Assembly: GCF_007859815.1 (NCBI RefSeq)
Contig: NZ_SJPH01000002.1
Coordinates: 47,824-111,823 of the forward strand
Reading direction: 5' to 3'
Source: Botrimarina hoheduenensis
GTDB lineage: Bacteria > Planctomycetota > Planctomycetia > Pirellulales > Lacipirellulaceae
DNA: 64,000 nucleotides
The notes under the pieces are model-generated. The model was not told the DNA's origin. It worked only from the letters and a program-made list of their open reading frames with translations, and did not search any database. Position 1 is the stretch's first letter. Each line of letters starts with the position of its first letter. The position numbers and the translations under genes are program-made. Positions 53,488-62,340 of this stretch are shown here, one piece after another.

Positions 53488-53525
53488 AGGGTACCGCCCA
53501 GATCGGTGCAATTTCACACCCTAAG
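53488..53525 (+). repeat. Intergenic repeat A, copy 2
   Basis: Same orientation as copy 1: AGGGTACCGCCCAGATCGGT matches copy 1 base for base, then the copy loses a few bases after CAATTTC and ends CACCCTAAG. About 140 bases upstream of the GNAT gene. Confidence 0.7.
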
Positions 53526-53562
53526 GCCCCCAGGGCAGGCAACTGGCGTCCAGTCGTCGTGA

Positions 53563-53593
53563 CCCAGGAGGGCCACTCATTTGGGCTTAGCGG
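53563..53593 (+). repeat. Intergenic repeat B, copy 3
   Basis: CCCAGGAGGGCCACTCATTT followed by GGGCTTAGCGG; 38 bases before the GNAT start. Confidence 0.65.
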
Positions 53594-53630
53594 AGCATCG
53601 TTTCGCTTGTCCCCGATGGAAACTAGGGCG

Positions 53631-54086
53631 ATGGTCACACTTGAAGAAGTCACACGCGAGAACTGGGTTGCTTGCGGCAAGCTCTCAGCTAACGATGACC
53701 AGCAAGGTTACGTGGCGAGCAATGTCTGGACGATCGCCGAGTCCAAGTTCGAGCCGCATCATGTTCTTCGAGCGATCTGCAACGGTGAGCAAGTGGTGGG
53801 CATGCTGGCATACTGCCACGAGGAAGACCCGGAGGACCTGGGGCTGTATTGGGTATTCCGGCTGCTGATTGACAGGGACCATCAACGCCAAGGTCACGCC
53901 GCACAAGCGATGCTGCTTGCGATGGAAGAGATACGACTGCGGGATGGAACACGCGTCAGAACCATGCACAAGCCAAGCAACGAAGCAGCCTCCGCCCTGT
54001 ACATGAGCCTTGGCTTCAAGGCGATTGGAAACCATGACGATGGCGACACCTTGCTCGAAATCAGTCTCGTCCAAGACTGTGGCTAA
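53631..54086 (+). CDS. GNAT-family N-acetyltransferase
   Basis: This is 151 residues from the ATG at 53631 (MVTLEEVTRENW). The acetyl-CoA-binding segment is RLLIDRDHQRQGHAAQAML with the QRQGHA loop. A second segment is SNEAASALYMSLGFKAIGN. Similar small acetyltransferases modify antibiotics, polyamines or proteins; the substrate is not predictable. Repeat B copies lie just upstream and downstream, so the gene looks like a cassette. Confidence 0.82.
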   Translation: MVTLEEVTRENWVACGKLSANDDQQGYVASNVWTIAESKFEPHHVLRAICNGEQVVGMLAYCHEEDPEDLGLYWVFRLLIDRDHQRQGHAAQAMLLAMEEIRLRDGTRVRTMHKPSNEAASALYMSLGFKAIGNHDDGDTLLEISLVQDCG

Positions 54087-54101
54087 TCCGTCGCGGAGTC
54101 T

Positions 54102-54131
54102 CCCCGGAGGGTCACACCTTTGTACTTAGCA
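54102..54131 (+). repeat. Intergenic repeat B, copy 4
   Basis: CCCCGGAGGGTCACACCTTT followed by GTACTTAGC; 15 bases after the GNAT stop, so the GNAT gene is bracketed by two B copies. Confidence 0.65.
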
Positions 54132-54179
54132 GACCTGAGTTGGAATGCGGCAAGATCCAGCGACAGAGCATCCTTTGCT

Positions 54180-54719
54180 CTATTGCTTGCTCTCTGACTG
54201 CGTGTCGGATTCCTCGGTTTGAGTAAGCTTGATACTCCATTCGCTAGCTGCATCAGCGAAGGGAAACACAAAAAGCATCAGGCCCTTCTCAAGCATGTAT
54301 CCTTCAACCACGAGGCCGTCGGCTGACGCAGTTATGCGTCCTTCGTTCCAGTTGCGAGAAAGTCCTGGAAGGATAATTGGGCCCGTAGGGTCAAAGTTTT
54401 TTGAGAAGTACCATCCATCCGCCCCCTCTTCCAACTGCAGTGCTGTCCCCGAAGAGCCCTTGATCTGCATGCCTCCATGCGTAGAGCGACTGATCGTCAC
54501 GGAGGCTTCACGAAAGACTTCTGGGACTTGATAGTTCGTCTCCCGTTCGATTGCGTAGATACCTTCAATCGCACGGTCGTAACGTCCCGAGGGCGGTGAC
54601 AAGTGGCGGCCGGTCTGCACCCAAACAAGACCTATGCAGAAAATGCCCGCCCAGATGCCTAGAAACACCGCCGCTACAGCAAGACAGCCTCGCCTTTTCC
54701 TGTCGTTTAAGTCATCCAT
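54180..54719 (-). CDS. Small putative membrane-anchored protein
   Basis: This 179-residue protein starts MDDLNDRKRRG, then one membrane segment (CLAVAAVFLGIWAGIFCIGLVW). The rest is a soluble domain (REASVTISRSTHGGMQIKGS) with short beta-rich segments. No family recognised. Its base composition is less GC-biased than the flanking housekeeping genes. Confidence 0.6.
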   Translation of the reverse strand: MDDLNDRKRRGCLAVAAVFLGIWAGIFCIGLVWVQTGRHLSPPSGRYDRAIEGIYAIERETNYQVPEVFREASVTISRSTHGGMQIKGSSGTALQLEEGADGWYFSKNFDPTGPIILPGLSRNWNEGRITASADGLVVEGYMLEKGLMLFVFPFADAASEWSIKLTQTEESDTQSESKQ

Positions 54720-55123
54720 GTCGACTCCGTGAGGGCAAAGACTGCTTTAGCTAGATTCTACGCATGCGGCCTGACGCTGTGGGCCAACAGACGCTGATTC
54801 AGCGTCAGGCTAACTTGCACAGGAGGCGTCGACCTTGGTCATTTGGCGATGCCGCTAACTGCCCTCAGTTGGCTCAACCTCGGCGACTTCTGAGCTGCTC
54901 GGCGGACCCGTTCGCGGGCCACTTGCGGGCGATCTTGCCGCATAGCCAACCTGTACAGTTGGCGTCGTCCTGGGCAGGTTGTACCGTGCCAAAGGCGGAC
55001 GTTTCTGGGGTAACCAGGCCGGAATGCCACGACACAAACGACTTAGCTCGACGGTTAGGTGCCAAAACCCGTCTCGCCATCAAGATCACGAAATCGAGCC
55101 TGACGTCTACTTTTAGGACCGCC

Positions 55124-55164
55124 CTTAGCGTGAAAAAATTGCACCGATCGGGGCCGTACCCTAG
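55124..55164 (-). repeat. Intergenic repeat A, copy 3 (inverted)
   Basis: On the minus strand it reads TAGGGTACGGCCCCGATCGG, then TGCAATTTTTTCACGCTAAG. It matches copies 1 and 2 with a two-base insertion in the T-run. The inverted orientation differs from copies 1 and 2. Confidence 0.65.
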
Positions 55165-55342
55165 ATTCGGCTCAGCCTTTGCCGAGAGACCCGCCTCTGG
55201 CCTGCCCCGTCTCGGACCCGATGATTCGCTGGCCTTTTGATGCCCAGCTCTCTACCGGCTCAGACCTTTACGGCTCAGTCCGCCCGGGGCTAAAAGGCAA
55301 GATTGGCCGCCGTTTGTGGCGGTTAGCTTGCGGTCCCTAAAC

Positions 55343-55382
55343 CAAGAAACGCACGACCCTCGAAAGAGCCATGCGTTTCTTG
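55343..55382 (-). terminator. Large hairpin downstream of tRNA-Leu (possible terminator)
   Basis: An 11-bp perfect stem CAAGAAACGCA (55343-55353) with TGCGTTTCTTG (55372-55382); inside the loop CTC-GAAA-GAG forms a second short stem. It lies about 113 bases past the tRNA 3' end on the minus strand. There is no strong T-run after it, so its role is uncertain. Confidence 0.4.
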
Positions 55383-55494
55383 TTGGGGTGGGAGAGTTTC
55401 CGACCAAGTTGGACCGAAGGGCTTCTAGTTAGCGCTACCGTGAGCGGCGTTAGCGATCACCGGATTGAAGCCCACCAGATTCACCTGGACGGAG

Positions 55495-55578
55495 TGGGCC
55501 CGACTGGAGTCGAACCAGCACGCCCTTGCGGGCACATGCCCCTCAAGCATGCGCGTCTGCCAATTCCGCCACGAGCCC
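55495..55578 (-). tRNA. tRNA-Leu (anticodon GAG)
   Basis: An 84-base minus-strand tRNA. Acceptor GGGCTCG pairs with CGGGCCC, discriminator A. D-arm GCGGAATTGGCAGACGC; anticodon stem CATGC/GCATG around loop TTGAGGG with anticodon GAG; long variable arm (GCCCGCAAGGGC), typical of class II Leu tRNAs; T-arm CTGGTTCGACTCCAG. No CCA is encoded. The GAG anticodon reads CUC and CUU codons. Confidence 0.95.
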
Positions 55579-56086
55579 ACAGACGAACGCCGCCCGCCCA
55601 ATCGGCAGGACGCCACTCGTCAACCCTTTAGGATACTTACGCGGGTCCCCTAACGTCAAGCGGGGCAGGCCCTTACGTTGGCGCTAGCAGAAACTCCGGG
55701 GGGCCGGCTAACCTGGCCAGGAACCTCACCGAATGATGGACAACCAGGGTCTTGAGGGCAACAATAAGCTTAGATGTCGTTTGGGTTTACGCCGATCGCA
55801 ATAGGTCCCGCTGACACCAGCGAACCGACGAGAGCGGCGGAATAAAGAACGCGTTCCGGGTGGTGTGGGAGGGGAGGCAGGAGAGAGTTCTCTGAGGCTT
55901 CGCCCGGCATTCTGATGGGTCGTCGGCGGGGAACCTTCGTGCCTTGCTGGTGATCAAAGCGTTGCCGCTCTGCGAAGCCCCGCCGCGTTTTCCGCATCGA
56001 TCGAGTCGCTAAGCTTTCCGGAACAACCACCATGCCGTTCAGCCTGCCGGGCTGCGACGGCTTTCTACCGAGCAACTGAGGCCTCC
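55579..56086. other. Gene-free region before the DUF1559 gene
   Basis: This 508-base stretch holds the tRNA-Leu promoter region (minus) and the leader of the DUF1559 gene (plus). No gene larger than a tiny 14-codon frame (56032-56076, immediately upstream of DUF1559) is seen. No confident promoter found. Confidence 0.4.
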
Positions 56087-57301
56087 ATGCTCCGCTTTAC
56101 AACGCGCCGCCGCGCTGCGTTCTCTTCGTTCGGTTTTACCTTGGTCGAGCTGTTGGTGGTCATCGCGATCATCGGCACGCTTGTCGCGTTGCTGCTGCCG
56201 GCCGTTCAAGCCGCCCGCGAAACCGCGCGACGAAACACTTGCAGCAACAACCTCAAGCAGTTGGGCCTTGCGCTGCAAAACTACGACACCACGCAGCGGA
56301 AGCTGCCAGGCCTGATCAACGAGATCGCCAACACCGCCAGCACCAAGAACAACAACGGTGAGTACCTCGTTGGCCGCCGAGCGAGCTGGACGGTCATGCT
56401 CTTCCCCTACATCGAAGAGTCGCCGCTGTACGACTTGTGGACCAAGTCGTTCAACGGCAACACGGCGTCGGCGGCGGCGGGGCAAGTCGAGTGGACAACC
56501 GGCGGCTCGGGAGTCAACTTTCTCCCCGAGCTCGTTAACTTGCAGTGTCCCAGCGATCCGCCGGACGGCCCCGGCACGCCGGCCACCTCGTACGTGGGCA
56601 ACGCCGGCCAAGCGTACAACTGCCTGTCACGCGGCACGCAGCCGGTGACGGGGCTAACGATCGGTGTAAACGAGGAGTATGCCCCCAACGGCGTATTCTT
56701 CGACGCGAATCGCAAGAGCCGCTCGAACCCGGGGTCGGGTTGGGCGAACAGCGCCGATGGCCGCGAAGACGGCCGTGCGCTACAGATGTCGATCGACTAC
56801 ATCCAGGGGGGAGATGGCACGAGCAAGACCTTTCTCGTGACGGAGAACATCCACGCCGTTTGGTACACCTATCCCGACACCACCCCGGCGAACCAGCTCG
56901 ACAACGAAATCCCCAACCTGCGCGATGCGAAGCACCACTTTGGCTTCGTGTGGCACAACTTGCGGCCCACAACGACCAACGCGATCCTGCCAGCCGGGGT
57001 GACCGCCGAGTCGATCCAGCGGATCAACGGTGCCCGGTTGGTCTCACCGCCGGAGACGCTCGTCGACACAAACGGGGATCAGCTCCTAGTGGAAGAGCTC
57101 GCCTACCCGTCGAGCAATCACCCGGGCGGCGTGAACATGGCCTTTGCCGATGGACGCGTGTTGTTCGTTAACGAGAACATCCAGGATCGCGTCTACGCGC
57201 AGATGATGACCACCAAGTACAAGCGGTCCAAGTTCTACGTGAACGAGGGGGGCATCAAGGTCGATCGCGACCTGCCGCAACCTTCAGAGTCCGACTTGTA
57301 A
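56087..57301 (+). CDS. DUF1559 protein with prepilin-type N-terminal methylation signal
   Basis: This 404-residue protein has a type IV pilin-like leader: [20 protein letters not shown] (about residues 18-37), with G-F-T-L-V-E as the prepilin peptidase/methylation site. The DUF1559 body starts [19 protein letters not shown] and ends in the typical [20 protein letters not shown]. These pseudopilin-like surface proteins occur in large paralogous families in planctomycetes; function unknown. It lies at the left edge of the exosortase locus. Confidence 0.95.
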   Translation: MLRFTTRRRAAFSSFGFTLVELLVVIAIIGTLVALLLPAVQAARETARRNTCSNNLKQLGLALQNYDTTQRKLPGLINEIANTASTKNNNGEYLVGRRASWTVMLFPYIEESPLYDLWTKSFNGNTASAAAGQVEWTTGGSGVNFLPELVNLQCPSDPPDGPGTPATSYVGNAGQAYNCLSRGTQPVTGLTIGVNEEYAPNGVFFDANRKSRSNPGSGWANSADGREDGRALQMSIDYIQGGDGTSKTFLVTENIHAVWYTYPDTTPANQLDNEIPNLRDAKHHFGFVWHNLRPTTTNAILPAGVTAESIQRINGARLVSPPETLVDTNGDQLLVEELAYPSSNHPGGVNMAFADGRVLFVNENIQDRVYAQMMTTKYKRSKFYVNEGGIKVDRDLPQPSESDL

Positions 57302-57415
57302 GCAGAGCGCTAATCGAACCGAGCGTTAATCGAGACGGATGCTGTTCGGCGGCTTTCTGCTGGCCGGTTGCCGGCAAAAGTTACCGGGCTTTGCTTGGAT
57401 CCGCAGGCTCTTGCG

Positions 57416-58177
57416 TCAGGTGGCGTCGTCGTCCGAGAGGTCGGCGTCGTCCGCCGCCTCGGTTGTGGCCGCCGAAGTGGTCGCGGTGGGATCGAACGAG
57501 TCGGGAGTCGGACGCGTGGCCTGTTCGAGGATCGGACGGATGGCCGGCATGAACTCTTTGGCAAACTCGACGCAGACGCTGTTGTCTTGCGGTTTCTCAT
57601 CCTTGCCGGCGTTGGCGGTGAAATACATTTTGTAGAGCGTCGGCGCGTTACCGAATGCCCAGCGGGGACCGCTGGGCGCGATCCAGCGCAACTCACCCTC
57701 GGTCTCGGGCTGAAACCAAGACCAGAAGACGCGAGCCGACGGGACGGCCGCATTCTTGGGGTCGAAGACGGCGGTCCAAAACACCGCGTCGGGCTGCCCT
57801 TCGATGCTGATGGTGTAGTTCTCGTGCGGTGCCCGCTGGCTGGCCCCTTGCGACGGATAGCAAGAGTCGGGCGTGTGCTCGGCGATATCATGGGCATGGC
57901 CCACGATCAGCCAAACGTTCACTCGTTCGCCCGAGGTCAGATTCTGAAAATTGCGCGAGATGTACCCGTCGGCACCGGCGGTCGTCAGAATGTTTTCTTC
58001 GACGGTCGAGTCCTCGCCGACCCAATCGCCGACTCGATCCGGGATCTGCGTTAAAAGTGACGCGCAGTAGGCGGTTCTGCGGTCCAGATCGACCCAGCGG
58101 CCCGTCTTGAGCCCTTCAACCAGGGTGAGAGCGATCACCGCGACCGCCGCGAGCACAAAAGGAAGGATTCGACCCAT
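57416..58177 (-). CDS. Exosortase-associated EpsI-like protein
   Basis: This is 253 residues from the ATG at 58177 (MGRILPFVLAAV). One N-terminal membrane helix is followed by an EpsI-type periplasmic domain (IPDRVGDWVGEDSTVEENIL, NVWLIVGHAHDIAEHTPDSC with a Cys, GPRWAFGNAPTLYKMYF). EpsI partners exosortases in PEP-CTERM sorting systems. Its Asp/Glu/Thr tail is long. The exosortase gene is nearby on the opposite strand. Confidence 0.85.
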   Translation of the reverse strand: MGRILPFVLAAVAVIALTLVEGLKTGRWVDLDRRTAYCASLLTQIPDRVGDWVGEDSTVEENILTTAGADGYISRNFQNLTSGERVNVWLIVGHAHDIAEHTPDSCYPSQGASQRAPHENYTISIEGQPDAVFWTAVFDPKNAAVPSARVFWSWFQPETEGELRWIAPSGPRWAFGNAPTLYKMYFTANAGKDEKPQDNSVCVEFAKEFMPAIRPILEQATRPTPDSFDPTATTSAATTEAADDADLSDDDAT

Positions 58178-58356
58178 GACAAGGGACTCTCGGTCCACGA
58201 AATGAAGGAACACCGTAAACGAAGAGCGGCCTGCCGCGAGGCAGGCCGCTAGAGAAAACCGTAGGCCTGGCGTGGCTGCCGGTCAAGCAGCGCGGCACAG
58301 GCCGTGGTGTTTCGAACAGGTTTCCCTGTCGGGTTGTACGCGGTGCAACCGATCGC

Positions 58357-59142
58357 TCAGGGGTTCACCACGCCGCTGCCGGCCTGCTGGGCTTCGCGAT
58401 AGCTGGCCGGCAAAATGGCGGAGTCGCGGGCCGATCCCGAGCTGTCGAGGGCCGGCAGCCGCCGGAGCATCTCGGTGGCGGGCGTCCGAGCGAGGCTCGG
58501 CGGCAGCTGTGGCAGGTCCTGATTGGCTTGCTGGTTGGGCTTGCGATTAGTCTTGGCGATCGCGGCGCTGGGCAGGCTCATCGCGGGGCTCGATGCCTCG
58601 GGCAAACGGTACTGCTGACCTCGAACCGGCAGGCGGGGCGTCGTCGCACCGAACGGCAGCGTTGGCGGACCATCGGTGTTGGGTGCCGAGGGGGCGGGCA
58701 GTTCGATCTCCCGTACGGGAGCGTCTTGTTCGTCGGACGGCTCCTCGATCGGCGGGGGTGCCTGCTGATCCTCTTCCTTGGCCGGAGGCGGATCGAAGGG
58801 GCCCAGCAGGGCGTCCTCAGGATTGGCAGCCGGTTTGGGAGTATCGGAATCAACATCCGAGGGCCAGCGGCGCCAATTGGTTTGGTAGAAGCCAAAGGTG
58901 TCGGCCTTCGATCGGCACACGCCATCCACCGAGCAGGCTGGTGGCGAGGGCGGATCGACCCTTGTGAGCGGACACGTCGAGCAGGGTTTCCCCGACTGGC
59001 ACGTTTGGCAGGGCATCGAAGCCGACGCCTGCACCACCGGACGCGGCCGGTAAAGCGAGCCACCGGCGGACGAAGCCGCCGCGGGGGTTGTGACGATCCA
59101 GCTCAAGGCGAGGGTTAACGCTGCGAGCGTTCGGTTCATCAT
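58357..59142 (-). CDS. Secreted Cys/Pro-rich protein of the exosortase locus
   Basis: This 261-residue protein has a signal peptide (LAALTLALSWIVTTPAAASS) then a Cys-rich patch (MPCQTCQSGKPCSTCP with PPACSVDGVC) and the planctomycete-type block FGFYQTNWRRWPSDV. The remainder is Pro/Glu/Ala-rich and likely disordered. No recognised domain. Position between EpsI and Wza genes suggests a role in envelope matrix assembly, unproven. Confidence 0.72.
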   Translation of the reverse strand: MMNRTLAALTLALSWIVTTPAAASSAGGSLYRPRPVVQASASMPCQTCQSGKPCSTCPLTRVDPPSPPACSVDGVCRSKADTFGFYQTNWRRWPSDVDSDTPKPAANPEDALLGPFDPPPAKEEDQQAPPPIEEPSDEQDAPVREIELPAPSAPNTDGPPTLPFGATTPRLPVRGQQYRLPEASSPAMSLPSAAIAKTNRKPNQQANQDLPQLPPSLARTPATEMLRRLPALDSSGSARDSAILPASYREAQQAGSGVVNP

Positions 59143-59349
59143 GAAGCTTCCGTGCTAAAGCGGCGGGACGCGATCGCGTGCCCGTTGTCAGTCATTGCCG
59201 GCGAAAGACTGTCCGGCTTCTTCGTGCGTCGTTCGTGTTTCTGACCGAGCGTGATCTCGATCATGCGGGGGTGGCCTCTCCGGGGCCCCCCTGCAGGCAC
59301 TCATGCCGGCAGAGGGGGGGTGATGCTACCTCGGCTGCTGCGAGACCCG

Positions 59350-60426
59350 TTACAGAGAACCCAGTCCGAAGCGGTCGATCCGGTTGATTGTCGCGGTGCC
59401 GAGTGACACCACACCGAAGACACGTTCAAGCGGTCGTGTGATCTTGCCGAGGACCGCGTCGAAGCGAGTCATCGGATCGTCAGCGATGAACAGTCGGTCG
59501 CCCGGCAGCAGCTGATAGTTGGTTGCGGTCGAGGCACCGCGGGTGATGTCGTTGTAGGCGATCGGCAGGATCTGCTCGCAGCCAACGCCGTTGGGGGCAG
59601 GCCGGGCGATCCACATCTTGGTGGACGACAGCTGGCTGATGCCGCCGATGGCGCTCAGTGCGTCGAGGACCGTTTCTTTGCCGGTGATCGGTTGCGGGAC
59701 AATGCTGTCACCGAATCCGCCACCCTGCGTGATCACGTAGTAGCGTTTGCTGTTGTAGGCCAGGATCTGGACGACAACCTCAGGATTCATGAGCTGTTCA
59801 CCCAGCCGGGCCTCGATCGCCGCTTTGGCTTCGTCGAGGGTCATGCCGGTCACATAGACCGAGCCGTAGGTGCCCAGATTTACGCGGCCGTCGGGTCCGA
59901 CCAAATGCTCACCAGCGATCTGCTGAGCACCGGTCGAGAACGCTAGCGACACGCTCACCTCGGGCTCTTCGAGCACCTCGGCAAGCTGCTTGCGAACCGC
60001 GTCTTGCGCCTCGTCGATCGTCAGGCCGGAAACCTTGACCTTGCCGTATGAGGGGCCCAGGTCCACCGTTCCTTCAGGGTCGACAGCAAAAGCGTCGGCG
60101 ATCGGCTGATCGGGCAGGGCTCCGGCGGCGCGGATCAGCAGGCCGTCGAAAGGCTCGATCGTGTGTGGCGGCTTGGGAACCACCTTGATCGCGTTGATGA
60201 GCAGCACATCCGGTGGCTCGATGCGATAACGCTCGAGAGTCATCATCTCTAGCTCGCGCGGCGCCGGGGCCAGCGGAGAGGGTTCGGCCGGCGTGATCGG
60301 CAGCGATTCGCGCGGAGCGACGAACGCCGTGCAACCGTTGCTGACAACCGAAGCGGCCAGAACCAGATGGACGATCGCTCGATGCGATCGGAGACGTACG
60401 GATGGCGTGGTGAGGTCGCCGTTCAT
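59350..60426 (-). CDS. Wza-like polysaccharide export outer-membrane protein
   Basis: This is 358 residues from the ATG at 60426. N-terminal signal with a Cys (AASVVSNGCTAF) resembling a lipobox, though not canonical. The body contains two polysaccharide-export beta-domains: LIRAAGALPDQPIADAFAVD with GTVDLGPSYGKVKVSGLTID, and GEHLVGPDGRVNLGTYGSVY with VTGMTLDEAKAAIEARLG. The C-terminus has QLLPGDRLFIADDPM. It exports exopolysaccharide through the outer membrane. Confidence 0.88.
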   Translation of the reverse strand: MNGDLTTPSVRLRSHRAIVHLVLAASVVSNGCTAFVAPRESLPITPAEPSPLAPAPRELEMMTLERYRIEPPDVLLINAIKVVPKPPHTIEPFDGLLIRAAGALPDQPIADAFAVDPEGTVDLGPSYGKVKVSGLTIDEAQDAVRKQLAEVLEEPEVSVSLAFSTGAQQIAGEHLVGPDGRVNLGTYGSVYVTGMTLDEAKAAIEARLGEQLMNPEVVVQILAYNSKRYYVITQGGGFGDSIVPQPITGKETVLDALSAIGGISQLSSTKMWIARPAPNGVGCEQILPIAYNDITRGASTATNYQLLPGDRLFIADDPMTRFDAVLGKITRPLERVFGVVSLGTATINRIDRFGLGSL

Positions 60427-60969
60427 AGCAGGTTTGGCCTCGTCCTCGCGGTGAGTGCTGGCGTTGACAGCGGTCCCACGACCGCCAGCAGCGCCCAAAC
60501 GCCCCGCCCGGAATAGGCGGCACAGTCGTACTAATCGGACGCCACGGGCCGGAACTTTGGCCTGGTCCGCAAAAACCTCCCAATCGGAACCGCCGGCAGC
60601 GATAGGCTCTACATCCGTGTATCCCCTAGGGGCCCCTTCAACCCCATTGGAAGCTAGGCTCGGGCAACGCTATCGCCGCGTGTTTGACACTCCCGTTGGC
60701 CCCGCGTAGCTTCAAGGGATCAGCCGCCTTGGCCGCGATTGCGGCCTCAAAGGCAGGGTGAGCCCTTGGCCCCACTGCCAGCACAGAAACGTCTAAGGCG
60801 AAGGTCTTTACCGGCAGCGTTGGGAACTTGGCTGTGTCGGGAACTTGGCCGCGGCCGAAGGCGTCACACCTCTCGGGTTTCCGGAGTGACGGTGCCCGAT
60901 TGAGTCCTCGCGAGAAGCGTCACTCCCCCTTCCCCCCCCTCGACCACTACCGAACCCGTCGAAGCTCTC
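60427..60969. other. Divergent intergenic region, Wza-like gene to exosortase
   Basis: This 543-base region drives the Wza-like gene (minus) and the exosortase (plus). A direct repeat is at 60822-60849. I see no strong sigma-70 or sigma-54 promoter here, and no gene. Confidence 0.5.
60822..60849 (+). repeat. Tandem GGGAACTTGGC elements upstream of the exosortase
   Basis: GGGAACTTGGC occurs at 60822-60832 and again at 60839-60849, 17 bases apart, ending about 120 bases before the exosortase start. Spaced direct repeats like this often bind a transcription activator as a dimer. Confidence 0.5.
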
Positions 60970-62127
60970 ATGGCTGTTGATTTTCTCACCCCGGGTGCCA
61001 TGCAAGCGCCCGCCGAAGAAGCCCCCACTTTTTCGTGGGCCGATGCCACCCAAAAGGCCAGCTATTTCGCGCTGGTGGGCCTGAGCGCCCTGCTGGTTTA
61101 CTCGTACTGGAACATGTTCGAGCTCACCGCTCAGGTGTGGGAGAAGCCACAGTACTCGCACGGCTACATTATTCCGCTGATTGCGCTGTACCTGATGTGG
61201 TTCCGGCGGCCGAACCCTGTGGCGCAAGAGCCTCCCCGCGGTGGTCAAGAAGAAACCTTCTTGAACCTCATGCCCGCGTCGCAGTTCCGACAGGCGATTG
61301 TCGGTGGCGGCTTGGTGGCAACGGGCATTGGCTGGTGGCTGGAAAACCATCTGCTCGAGGGGCTCGGCTGGGCGATTCTCTGCGTGGGGGGACTCGCCTA
61401 CGTGTTGATCGGCCAACCCTTCTTCAAGGTCTCAACAGCGGCCCGCTACACCGGCGCGGGCATTCTGCTGGCAGGCTACGCGCTGCGGATCCTGGTTGCA
61501 GCCGAGTACGAGATTGAACCGCTCAATCGTATGAGCTTTGTGGTGGCCCTGTTCGGCGTGTTCCTGCTGGTGGGGGGCTGGCGGCTGATCGCTTGGGCAG
61601 GCCCCGCCGTGGGCTTCCTGCTCTTTATGTATCCGCTGCCGACGATGCTCGAACGTCCCCTGCTGGGATGGCTTCAGCGGGTCGCGGCGGCCCTCAGCGA
61701 GGTCGTCCTGGTGATCTTGGGGCAACCGGTTGTCCGCAACGGAAGCGTGATCATCGTCGATGGAATGGAGATGGAAGTTGCCGAGGCATGTAGCGGCATG
61801 CGGATGATGACCATTTTTCTGGGCCTAGCGGTCGCGATGGTCTTTTTGATCAAGCGTCCTTGGTGGGACCGTTTCACCGTCTTGCTCAGCGCGATCCCGA
61901 TCGCCCTGTTTGTGAATATCTTGCGGATTGTCGTGACGGCTCTGCTGTTTCGGGTGTTCGATAGCGAGCTGGCGCACAAGATGGTCCACGACTTTGCTGG
62001 CTTCGGGATGATGATCCCGGCGCTCGGCTTGCTTTACTTGGAGCAGACGGTGCTTGCGAAGCTCACGGTGCCCGAGGAGGGGATCGAGGCTCGCGCGATT
62101 GGCATGGGCCCCGCCCCGATCCGCTAG
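60970..62127 (+). CDS. Exosortase (XrtU-type candidate)
   Basis: This 385-residue multi-pass membrane protein has eight or more helices. The exosortase core is conserved: VAEACSGMRMMTIFLG with catalytic Cys274, LRIVVTALLF with Arg319, and MVHDFAGFG with His340. It sits with EpsI-like, Wza-like and Wzz-like genes, so I suggest the planctomycete XrtU type. It most likely processes the three PEP-CTERM proteins of the window. The start is preceded by a direct repeat. Confidence 0.93.
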   Translation: MAVDFLTPGAMQAPAEEAPTFSWADATQKASYFALVGLSALLVYSYWNMFELTAQVWEKPQYSHGYIIPLIALYLMWFRRPNPVAQEPPRGGQEETFLNLMPASQFRQAIVGGGLVATGIGWWLENHLLEGLGWAILCVGGLAYVLIGQPFFKVSTAARYTGAGILLAGYALRILVAAEYEIEPLNRMSFVVALFGVFLLVGGWRLIAWAGPAVGFLLFMYPLPTMLERPLLGWLQRVAAALSEVVLVILGQPVVRNGSVIIVDGMEMEVAEACSGMRMMTIFLGLAVAMVFLIKRPWWDRFTVLLSAIPIALFVNILRIVVTALLFRVFDSELAHKMVHDFAGFGMMIPALGLLYLEQTVLAKLTVPEEGIEARAIGMGPAPIR

Positions 62128-62292
62128 CGGAATGAGATAGGTGGGCGCTCCACAAGCAGCAGACGGGTGTCGCAGAGGATCGACAGGCGTGGGTTTTTTG
62201 CATCAAGCCAGTGGCTTGCCGCGAATCGACGCCAAGACATAAGTGCTTGATATTAAACAGCTTGCGACTGATTCGCCAGCTTTCGCCAAGGA

Positions 62293-62310
62293 CTGGCATC
62301 CGCCTTGCCA
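62293..62310 (+). promoter_or_regulatory. Sigma-54 (RpoN)-type promoter motif
   Basis: CTGGCATCCGCCTTGCCA: TGGCAT at the -24 position, TTGCC at -12, with GG and GC separated by exactly 10 bases, as required. PEP-CTERM/EPS loci in other bacteria are known to use RpoN with the PrsK/PrsR two-component system. It points toward the Wzz/Wzc-like gene about 160 bases downstream. There is no transcript evidence. Confidence 0.55.
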
Positions 62311-62340
62311 CAGTGCGGTCACGCCGAGCCGTTTCGCACG

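Larger units (their letters stand above)
54720..55494. other. Long gene-poor stretch with an inverted repeat A copy
   Basis: This 775-base stretch has no accepted gene. A plus-strand ORF at 54764-55240 runs through repeat A copy 3 and lacks family similarity, so it is discounted. Repeat A copy 3 is at 55124-55164, inverted, and a large hairpin is at 55343-55382. Confidence 0.45.

Noticed and set aside
52811..54131. Integron cassette array with attC sites
   Set aside because: Repeat B and the inverted repeat lack the core GTTRRRY and RYYYAAC boxes, and no integrase is seen; kept as a novel repeat instead.
54764..55240. 158-codon plus-strand frame in the repeat region
   Set aside because: No family similarity, and its end translates repeat A copy 3; the same repeat gives related peptides in other frames and on the other strand, so it is repeat sequence, not a gene.
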